This document shows positions 41,452-47,560 of a stretch of DNA of 64,000 nt, one piece after another. Both the position numbers and the translations under genes were made by a program. The notes under the pieces were generated by a model that was given only the letters and a program-made list of their open reading frames with translations, did not search any database and was not told the origin of the DNA. The first letter of the stretch is position 1, and each line of letters begins with the position of its first letter. Source of the stretch: Solwaraspora sp. WMMD406 (GTDB taxonomy: Bacteria; Actinomycetota; Actinomycetes; Mycobacteriales; Micromonosporaceae); the NCBI RefSeq assembly GCF_029626025.1, contig NZ_JARUBF010000001.1:310001-374000 (forward strand), given 5' to 3'.

Positions 41452-42861
41452 TTGCGTGTCATTCGCAATGCCCTGCGCGCCGCCGGCTCCGCCGCCGTCG
41501 CGCTCACGCTCGTTCTCACCGCTCACCAGGCCCCGGCGCTCGCGGCACCGTCCGCCGAGGCCGTCGAGGCCGCAGCGGCGGGCTCCCTCGGCACCTACGA
41601 GCCGGTCGGGCCGGCTCGTCTGCTCGACACCCGGACCGGGCTGGGCGCACCAGCCGGCGCGGTCACCGACAACCAGGTGCTCAACCTGCAGGTCGGCGGG
41701 CGAGCCGGCGTACCCGCCACGGGTGTGTCGGCGGTCGTCCTGAACGTCACCGTCACCGGGCCGACGCTGCCCGGCCACCTGACCGTCTACCCGAGCGGTG
41801 CCGCCCAGCCGGCGACCTCCAACCTCAACTTCGTCGCCGGACGGACGATCGCCAACTCGGTGACCGTACCGGTCGGCGCCGGGGGTCAGGTAGCGATCCT
41901 GCACCGGGGCGGCAGCACCCACGTGATCGCCGACGTGACCGGCTACTACCTCGGCGTGGACGACGCCGCCGCCGGTAGCTACTACTTCGTGACCAGTCCC
42001 GACCGGATCCTGGACACCCGTGATCCGAGCTTCGGCGGCCCGCTACCCGGCCACTCCTGGGTGACCCTCTGGCTCAACTTCGATCCCGAGTTCAACGCGA
42101 AGATCCGGGCGTACGCCGTCAACGTCACCGCCGTACGGCCGGCGGCCAATGGGCACCTGACCACATGGAACGGCGTCGGCGACCCGCCGAACTCCTCGAC
42201 CCTCAACTTCGTGACGAACCGGACCGTGCCGAACATGGCCATCGTCCCGGTCGGTCCCTGCCCGCCCGAGTACGGGTGCGGCAACCAGCCGGCGATCGCC
42301 GTCTACAACGGTTCGGAACTCGGCACCCACGTCCTGATCGACATCTTCGGGGTGTACGCGGAAGAGGACTACGGGATGCGGTTCCAGCCAATCGATCCGA
42401 CCCGGATCGCCGACACCCGCGTCGGTCTCGGTGCCCCGGCTCCGCTCGGCCCGACGACCACGGCGACGATCACTGCCCCCGAATCGGTGACCACGAACGA
42501 CACGTACGCGCTGTCGATGAACGTCACGGCGGTCAAGCCGACCGCGAACACCCACGTCAGCGTCTGGCCGGACGAGGAGGGCCTGCCGCAGCCGACGGTC
42601 AGCACGCTCAACCCGTACGCGGGCGAGACGGTGCCCAACGCCGCCATCGCCGAGATCGGTGTGGAGAGTTTCGCGTTCAACGTCTACAACCACGCCGGCA
42701 CGATCAACCTGGTCGTCGACGTCGCCGGCCGGTTCGACTTCGTCGCGCCTCCGCTCGCCAGCGGGGACGTGGCTCGGGCCGGTGCCCAGCAGGCGGCCGG
42801 GCCGGTTGCGCCACGGGTCACCGTCGGCGGTCACCAGACGCACGCCGCCTCGGTCAACTGA
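41452..42861 (+). CDS. Secreted repeat protein (copy A)
   Basis: A 469-residue exported protein with a signal peptide (residues 1-32, ending APALAAP). It is built of three repeats of a beta-rich unit that starts PxRxxDTRxGLGAP (DTRTGLGAP, DTRDPSFGGP, DTRVGLGAP). Each continues with A-V-x-x-N-V-T-A/V and ends in a strand such as VIADVTGYY, LIDIFGVYA or VVDVAGRFD. This unit is common in actinobacterial secreted proteins and usually decorates enzymes; here it is the whole protein. The TTG start is chosen because it gives the signal peptide and matches copy B, which opens MRVTRAV. A paralog lies at 51486. Confidence 0.85.
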   Translation: MRVIRNALRAAGSAAVALTLVLTAHQAPALAAPSAEAVEAAAAGSLGTYEPVGPARLLDTRTGLGAPAGAVTDNQVLNLQVGGRAGVPATGVSAVVLNVTVTGPTLPGHLTVYPSGAAQPATSNLNFVAGRTIANSVTVPVGAGGQVAILHRGGSTHVIADVTGYYLGVDDAAAGSYYFVTSPDRILDTRDPSFGGPLPGHSWVTLWLNFDPEFNAKIRAYAVNVTAVRPAANGHLTTWNGVGDPPNSSTLNFVTNRTVPNMAIVPVGPCPPEYGCGNQPAIAVYNGSELGTHVLIDIFGVYAEEDYGMRFQPIDPTRIADTRVGLGAPAPLGPTTTATITAPESVTTNDTYALSMNVTAVKPTANTHVSVWPDEEGLPQPTVSTLNPYAGETVPNAAIAEIGVESFAFNVYNHAGTINLVVDVAGRFDFVAPPLASGDVARAGAQQAAGPVAPRVTVGGHQTHAASVN

Positions 42862-42917
42862 CGCTCCACCCAGCTCCACCCTGGCCGGTTGATCCGGTCG
42901 GCTTGAGGTGACTCCGG

Positions 42918-42955
42918 CGGGTCCGGTTCCGTGTGATGACGCGGGACCGGACCCG
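42918..42955. terminator. Bidirectional hairpin terminator
   Basis: CGGGTCCGGT and ACCGGACCCG are perfect complements separated by 18 bases that can pair partly. It sits between the convergent ends of the repeat protein and the small-gene operon. Confidence 0.65.
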
Positions 42956-42984
42956 TCGGCGTTTCCGGCAGTCAGCGCCGGGTT

Positions 42985-43248
42985 TCACGGTCGTTTGTCG
43001 CGTCGGGCCAGTCGGTAGAGCCCGCGCCGTTGGACGAATATCTCCCGCCGCTCGGCGGCGTCTCCGGAACTGTCGATCACATAGCCGATGACCCAAATCC
43101 AGCCGTGGTACGTCGGCTTGGGGTCCACCGAGATCACCCGGAACCGCAGCCGACGCTCACCGGCGAACTGCACGCTGGCCTCGCGGCCGACCACCAGGAC
43201 GTCGCCCGGCTTCGGCTCGGGCGTGTGGAGCAGCCGACTACCCACCAC
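42985..43248 (-). CDS. Small uncharacterised protein, last gene of the tiny-gene operon
   Basis: An 87-residue beta-rich protein (PEPKPGDVLVVG, RRLRFRVISVD, GWIWVIGYVID) with a basic C-terminus, no membrane helix and no Cys. It may start at either of two adjacent GTG codons that sit just before the stop of the upstream 45-residue gene, so the pair overlaps by about 10 nt. A further in-frame GTG 33 nt upstream would extend the overlap. No family is recognised. The compact strand pattern suggests an SH3-like or OB-like small domain. Confidence 0.55.
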   Translation of the reverse strand: MVGSRLLHTPEPKPGDVLVVGREASVQFAGERRLRFRVISVDPKPTYHGWIWVIGYVIDSSGDAAERREIFVQRRGLYRLARRDKRP

Positions 43249-43375
43249 GCCGATCCGCCAACGGGTACGTCGTCCGCCCACAGGACGGACACCATCTCGA
43301 CTTCACCTTGAACGACCACAACCCGGCGCAGAAGCCGAGCAACGCCGCCCCGAACAGTGCCCCGATGTTCCACAT
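43238..43375 (-). CDS. 45-residue membrane / zinc-knuckle micropeptide
   Basis: A 45-residue protein: one N-terminal membrane helix (IGALFGAALLGFCAGLW), then a basic stretch FKVKSRW and a lone C-P-S-C-G knuckle. A good AGAGGAAA ribosome site 8 nt before the ATG supports it. Very similar tiny proteins (membrane helix, then W-C-P-x-C-G) are common in actinomycete integrative conjugative elements, which is the best clue to the origin of this operon. Two Cys alone would need dimerisation to hold zinc. Confidence 0.65.
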   Translation of the reverse strand: MWNIGALFGAALLGFCAGLWSFKVKSRWCPSCGRTTYPLADRRGG

Positions 43376-43415
43376 CGATGTCTTTCCTCTCTGCAAGAAC
43401 GACGGATCCGGGCGG

Positions 43416-43658
43416 TCACGGATCGTCGAGCGACACCGGCTCACCGCCGTTGGCCTCCCACCGGGCCAGGATCTCGGCGAGAATCCGCCGCGCACCGGCC
43501 TCACCGTGCTCAGCCTTCAAGTCCTCGAAACTCCACCGCAGCGTCAGCACCATCTCGCCGGCCTCGTCGGTCGCGCACTCACGGGTGACGGCGTCGTCGT
43601 CGGCATCGCCGTCGGCGCTTGGCTCCGACTCTCCCGCGCTGTCGTCGGCCAAGATCAC
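43416..43658 (-). CDS. Small acidic protein of the tiny-gene operon
   Basis: An 80-residue, strongly acidic protein. Residues 1-35 are Asp/Glu/Ser/Ala-rich and disordered; residues 38-75 form a helix pair (LTLRWSFEDLKAEHG, ARRILAEILARW). The GTG start shares bases with the upstream stop (GTGA), so it is translationally coupled to the 79-residue gene. No family is recognised. An acidic arm next to an amphipathic helix resembles small anti-activator or partner proteins, but that is only a description. Confidence 0.6.
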   Translation of the reverse strand: MILADDSAGESEPSADGDADDDAVTRECATDEAGEMVLTLRWSFEDLKAEHGEAGARRILAEILARWEANGGEPVSLDDP

Positions 43659-43894
43659 AACCCCGCTGGTACGCGGTAGCCGAGCAGCTGCCCGTACGTC
43701 AGCAGCGGACGCAACGTCGGTACGAGTGTCGTCGGCTGCGACGACCAGCGATGCCCCCGGTTGCCATCCAACCGCCGATGCCGGGCCGCCGACCGTTCCT
43801 GGTCGAGCCGGGCCAGCCGCTTCGACGCCACCGACCGCCCGTCCCGCCACTCCCGCCACCGCACCACCAGCTCACGCACCATCTCGACGATCAC
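43655..43894 (-). CDS. Small basic protein, first gene of the tiny-gene operon
   Basis: A 79-residue basic protein. The N-terminus is a strongly charged helix (VRELVVRWREWRDGR, then RLARLDQERSAARHRR), followed by a short tail. AAAGGAG seven bases before the GTG at 43894 fixes the start. Opposite charge to the next, coupled protein suggests the two could pair. No family is recognised. The gene is divergent from an AlpA-like HTH protein at 44061. Confidence 0.6.
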   Translation of the reverse strand: MIVEMVRELVVRWREWRDGRSVASKRLARLDQERSAARHRRLDGNRGHRWSSQPTTLVPTLRPLLTYGQLLGYRVPAGL

Positions 43895-44060
43895 TGCTTC
43901 ACTCCTTTTCAAGATCGTTTTCGTGTACGCAATCGATCAAGCCCACGCGGCAGAACCGCGATGACGCCGCTTGTGTATCGCCTCGACAGCATCCATGACC
44001 GTCCACAGGCAACCTTGCAACTGTCAACGTTCACGGGGTGCCGTTGCCTACGTTCAGCTC

Positions 44061-44255
44061 GTGAGAGTCGTCGCGTTATCCGACGTCGCCGAGATGCTCG
44101 GTGGCGTATCGCGCACCCGCGCCACCGAGATCACCAACCGATCGAGCTTCCCTGCGCCGGTCGCGCTGGTCGCCTCCGGCCGGATGCGGATCTGGGACCG
44201 CGACGAGGTCGCCGAGTGGATCCGCACCCACCGCCCGACCCAGCAAGAAGACTGA
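44061..44255 (+). CDS. AlpA/excisionase-like helix-turn-helix protein
   Basis: A 64-residue protein of the MerR-like small HTH type used by AlpA activators and excisionases: VALSDVAEMLGGVSRTRATEITN (helices 1-2), then FPAPVALVASGRMRIWDRDEVAEWIRTHR, the wing and final helix. GTG start; TACGTT six bases before it could serve as the -10 of a leaderless transcript. AGGCAAC/GTTGCCT arms (44007-44013 and 44043-44049) flank the promoter. Such proteins control integration or excision of genomic islands and prophages. No integrase is in the window, so this may be a remnant. Confidence 0.75.
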   Translation: MRVVALSDVAEMLGGVSRTRATEITNRSSFPAPVALVASGRMRIWDRDEVAEWIRTHRPTQQED

Positions 44256-44307
44256 ATTGCACTATCCGCACCATGTGCACCGTCGTGGCCGCCTAGCACC
44301 GAACTAC

Positions 44308-44364
44308 TGAGCTGTACACCAGCCACCTATCGCGGCCCGATCAACGTGGCTGACGTACAGCTCA
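44308..44364. repeat. 19-bp inverted repeat in a gene-free gap
   Basis: TGAGCTGTACACCAGCCAC (44308-44326) and GTGGCTGACGTACAGCTCA (44346-44364) match at 17 of 19 positions and enclose a 19-base centre. It lies in the 44256-44584 gap after the AlpA-like gene. The 19-bp arms and 19-bp centre are unusually regular for a terminator. The rest of the gap shows lower GC than its surroundings and nothing else I can name. Confidence 0.7.
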
Positions 44365-44584
44365 GCAACGAGTTCATGTCCTCGATGCGATGGGACCAAC
44401 CGCCGATTCACGCTCCACCTCTCGCTGCCGCGACCGAGTATCACTCTGTCCTGACCAAATGCTCAACTATTGACTACGCGCAGTGAACGCATCCGGCGTA
44501 CGGCTTCTTTGATGGATCGGACGGCAATTGGTACGCGACGTACGACTTCGCTCGACGCCGGCAAATGCAATCGGCGAAGAATGC

Positions 44585-45835
44585 TCAGGAACCCGCACCG
44601 AGCAGGTCGGCCAGCGCCGCCAGCTCCTGGCTCACTGGCCGACGGCGGCGGGTCAGGATCGTGGTGACGATGTCCCGGGCGTACCGCTGGTGTCTCAACC
44701 AGGTCGGCGACTTCGCGCGGAGCCCGGACAGGATGCGCGTCGCTTCGACCAGGTCGCCGCGTTCGGCGTTGGCCCAGGCACGGTCGAGTTGGTGGCGATT
44801 ACGGTTATCCGACGTCGCCCGACCGCTGCCCGGCGGTACGCGCTCCGCCAACGCGAGCGCCGTGACGGGATCGCCGGCCACGACCGACATCTCGACTCGC
44901 TTCATCTCCACGGTCACCGGGCAGAAGGCACCCATGGTCACCGGCATGCGGATAGCCGCGTCGGCGGGAAGATGCTCGCCGATCCGGGCCGCTGCCGCGC
45001 TCGCGGCGTCGAGCATTTCTCCGGCGTCGTCGGCGCGACCATCGCGGATGGCGGCGGCCGACCCGCGCAGCATGAGCCAGCCCCAGACCGCGAGCCGGGT
45101 CGGGTCCGTACGGGAAAAGCGTGGCTCCACCGCGTCCGCCGTGGCGACAGCCAACCGCTCTGCCTCGTCGAACCGCCCCTGCCGGAGCAACAGCCAGCAC
45201 ATCGTGGTGACGACTGACGCGGCGACCAGTTCGTTGCCGGACTCGTCCGCGACGTCGAGCGCGAGACTCAGCGCAAGGTAGGCAAGGTCGAAACGCCGGA
45301 GCTGGATCAAGGTCGTCCCGGCGATCTGGTACGCCTGAGCGAGCTGCCCCGCGCTGGCGACCTGCTCATCGCCGCCACTCGCGTCGACAAGGCTGCGAGC
45401 TGCACTGATCAGCACCGGCAACCGGGCCAGCGCGCTGGCGTAATCGTCACCATGGTAGATCCGATCGATCTCGGCAATCGATGTCTGCAGCTCACGCACT
45501 GTCGGCGGATCTGCCGAGACTGCACTGACGGTCATCCCGCTCAAGCCACGGGCCGGAGTCAGCGCCCGTCGTAGCAGGCCAACCGCGATCTCGTCGTAAT
45601 CGGAGCCGACCCCGGCTGCCGTACCAGCGCCGGCAGGCCCGACTAGTACGGATGTCGGTACGGCAAGCGCAGCGGCGATTGCCCGCAAGGTCGACATCCG
45701 TGGTGACTCCGGCTTGTTCTGCTCCAGCTTCTGGATCGTCTCGACCGCAAGCCCGGCAGCCTCCGCCAACTGCTCCTGAGTGAGTCCCCTGAGTCGACGT
45801 AGCCGCCCTACGTTGTCGCCCACCGTCGAGCTCAT
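44585..45835 (-). CDS. XRE-family regulator with TPR-like domain
   Basis: A 416-residue regulator. Residues 5-65 form an XRE HTH (VGRLRRLRGLTQEQLAEAAGLAVETIQKLEQ). From about residue 110 onwards the chain is all-helical with tetratricopeptide-like pairs (AYQIAGTTLIQLRRFDLAYLALSLALDVA, LLLRQGRFDEAERLAVATADAV). This plan is common in actinomycete regulators that may sense peptides, as Rgg/PlcR-type TPR regulators do in Firmicutes. It is divergent from cutA, the micropeptide and the methyltransferase, with 139 bp between, and is the natural candidate to control them. Confidence 0.85.
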   Translation of the reverse strand: MSSTVGDNVGRLRRLRGLTQEQLAEAAGLAVETIQKLEQNKPESPRMSTLRAIAAALAVPTSVLVGPAGAGTAAGVGSDYDEIAVGLLRRALTPARGLSGMTVSAVSADPPTVRELQTSIAEIDRIYHGDDYASALARLPVLISAARSLVDASGGDEQVASAGQLAQAYQIAGTTLIQLRRFDLAYLALSLALDVADESGNELVAASVVTTMCWLLLRQGRFDEAERLAVATADAVEPRFSRTDPTRLAVWGWLMLRGSAAAIRDGRADDAGEMLDAASAAAARIGEHLPADAAIRMPVTMGAFCPVTVEMKRVEMSVVAGDPVTALALAERVPPGSGRATSDNRNRHQLDRAWANAERGDLVEATRILSGLRAKSPTWLRHQRYARDIVTTILTRRRRPVSQELAALADLLGAGS

Positions 45836-45974
45836 CGCGCCGCCTCCCGAAACCGCGCCCCCGGCCGTACGGAATCCGGCACCGCCGCAACGACCGCCGC
45901 TGCCAACCGTACCGTGGGGTATTGATCATCTGTCGCTCCTGATTCGGTACGTCGGGGGGCGATGACCTCAGGCA

Positions 45975-46307
45975 ATGAGCGACTATTTACAGGTGTCGAC
46001 CGCAGTCGAGACGCGCGATGCGGCAGTAGCCCTTGCCCGATCGGCAGTGGGTGCTCGCCTGGCCGCCAACGCGCAGGTGGTCGGTCCGGTGATCAGCGTC
46101 TTCTGGCACCTGGGCAGTCAAGGTGAGGGCGAAGAGTGGCAGGTGCTACTCAATACCACGGCAGCCCGCTACGAAGACCTGGAGCGCCACCTACTCGCAC
46201 ATCATCCCTGGCAGAATCCGCAAATCACGGCTACCGCAATCGTGGCAGGATCGGCAGCGTGTCTGGAGTGGCTTCGATCGTCGACAGGCGACGCCGCGCC
46301 GGGCTGA
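45975..46307 (+). CDS. cutA: CutA1-like protein
   Basis: A 110-residue protein matching CutA1 over its length: an opening VSTAVETRDAAVALARSAVGARLAANAQV, the central SVFWHLGSQGEGEEWQVLLNTTAARYEDLERHL, and the closing NPQITATAIVAGSAACLEWL. CutA1 forms very stable trimers and has been linked to divalent-metal tolerance, but its role is unsettled. The usual metal-binding Cys/His of the family are weakly kept. It is the first of three closely packed genes with a Gly/Lys micropeptide and a methyltransferase. Confidence 0.82.
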   Translation: MSDYLQVSTAVETRDAAVALARSAVGARLAANAQVVGPVISVFWHLGSQGEGEEWQVLLNTTAARYEDLERHLLAHHPWQNPQITATAIVAGSAACLEWLRSSTGDAAPG

Positions 46308-46310
46308 GCT

Positions 46311-46379
46311 GTGGTTCCCGGAGGCGGCGGCAAGCGCAGCGGTGGTAGCGGCGGCGCGGGCGGAGGCAAGAAGAAGTGA
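46311..46379 (+). CDS. 22-residue Gly/Lys-rich micropeptide between cutA and the methyltransferase
   Basis: A 22-codon ORF opens with GTG three bases after the cutA stop. Its TGA shares bases with the GTG start of the methyltransferase (GTGA). The peptide starts MVPGGGGKRS and ends GGGKKK, so it is over half glycine with a triple-Lys tail. Tight packing on both sides, in frame with neither neighbour, argues for real translation. It could be a substrate of the methyltransferase, a leaderless RiPP-like precursor, a signal for the TPR regulator, or only a translational coupler. No family is known to me. Confidence 0.5.
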   Translation: MVPGGGGKRSGGSGGAGGGKKK

Positions 46380-47500
46380 TCAAGCAGCAAACTCGCCTAC
46401 TCGACGAGTTGGCGGCCGCCGGGCGGCTTTCGGAAGCCTGGCGGCCCCACTTCGAACGGGTTCCGCGTCATGAGTTCGTACCCGAGATCGCTTGGTTCGG
46501 CTGGGACAACCGGGTGATCTCCCGCGCCGACGAGCCGGACGCATGGTTCGACGCCGCGTACGCAGATGGGCCGATCGTGACGCAGTTCGATGACGGGAAG
46601 GTGTTGCCCGGCAGCGTACCCGGGCTGTCGCCGTCAAGTTCCCTGTCTATGCCGAGGATCGTCGCGCGCATGCTGGACGCCGCGATGATCGTCGACGGCA
46701 TGCGCGTACTGGAGATCGGCACAGGTAGCGGCTGGAGCGCGGCCCTGCTCGCCGACCGGCTCGGCGACGCGAACGTGACAACCGTCGAGATCGACACGAC
46801 GATCTTGCGTGCGGCGCAGCAGGCGTTACGACAGGCGGGCTACGCACCGACCACGGTCGCGGCCGATGGCACCGGGGGTTACGCCGCTCACGCTCCCTAT
46901 GACCGCGTGCTCGCCACCTGTTCCGTGTACCGCGTCCCGCCCGCGTGGATCGCTCAAACGCGGCCGGGCGGGTACATCGTGACGCCGTGGCGTCTCGCGA
47001 TGCCGAGCGGCCTGCTCGTTCGCCTTCAGGTCGACGAGGACGGTGCGGCTTCGGGTTCGTTCGTCTGCCCGGCGTGGTTCATGGTGACGCGCAACCAGCG
47101 CCGGTCAACCGACCAGGTGCCGATGACCAGCCCGGCGCTTGACGGTCGTACCAGTCTCCGGCGCGGCGAGGTCTTCCAGAACGAGTCGGCTCAGTTCGCT
47201 GTCGCCGTGCTCGTGCCGAACTGCGACCAATGGACCGACAGTGACGACGCCGGTGTGACCGTACGGCTTGACGATGTCGCCTCGGGCTCGTGGGCGGCGG
47301 TCACCTACGGCGACGAATCCGGTGACGACTTCGCCGTCCGCCAAGGCGGTCCACGACGGCTCTGGGACGAGGTCGAGGCAGCCTACGCCTGGTGGCAGGA
47401 TGCCGGTCGGCCCGAGTACACCCGGTTCGGCTTGACAGTCGACGGCACGACACAGCGCCTCTGGATCGATGAGCCAGCAACCGTAGTCGCCAACGTGTGA
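46376..47500 (+). CDS. PCMT-like SAM methyltransferase (peptide-maturase type)
   Basis: A 374-residue protein with a class I methyltransferase core related to protein-L-isoaspartate O-methyltransferase. The PCMT pre-motif region SSSLSMPRIVARMLDAA comes before SAM motif I VLEIGTGSGWSAALLADRLG near residue 107, and motif II/III regions follow (VTTVEIDTTILRAA, YDRVLATCSVYRVP). An about 150-residue C-terminal extension follows. This long form resembles the methyltransferases that accompany ATP-grasp-modified and FxLD-type peptide clusters. No ATP-grasp or dehydratase gene is nearby. It is coupled to the Gly/Lys micropeptide. Confidence 0.82.
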   Translation: MIKQQTRLLDELAAAGRLSEAWRPHFERVPRHEFVPEIAWFGWDNRVISRADEPDAWFDAAYADGPIVTQFDDGKVLPGSVPGLSPSSSLSMPRIVARMLDAAMIVDGMRVLEIGTGSGWSAALLADRLGDANVTTVEIDTTILRAAQQALRQAGYAPTTVAADGTGGYAAHAPYDRVLATCSVYRVPPAWIAQTRPGGYIVTPWRLAMPSGLLVRLQVDEDGAASGSFVCPAWFMVTRNQRRSTDQVPMTSPALDGRTSLRRGEVFQNESAQFAVAVLVPNCDQWTDSDDAGVTVRLDDVASGSWAAVTYGDESGDDFAVRQGGPRRLWDEVEAAYAWWQDAGRPEYTRFGLTVDGTTQRLWIDEPATVVANV

Positions 47501-47560
47501 AGCCCAAAGACCGCTCATCACCGCCGCCGCTGGTGGTGCCGCCGAGGCGACGATGCAGCG

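Noticed and set aside
44256-44584. A gene in the gap after the AlpA-like protein
   Set aside because: Only short frames without ribosome sites; the inverted repeat is the sole structured feature.
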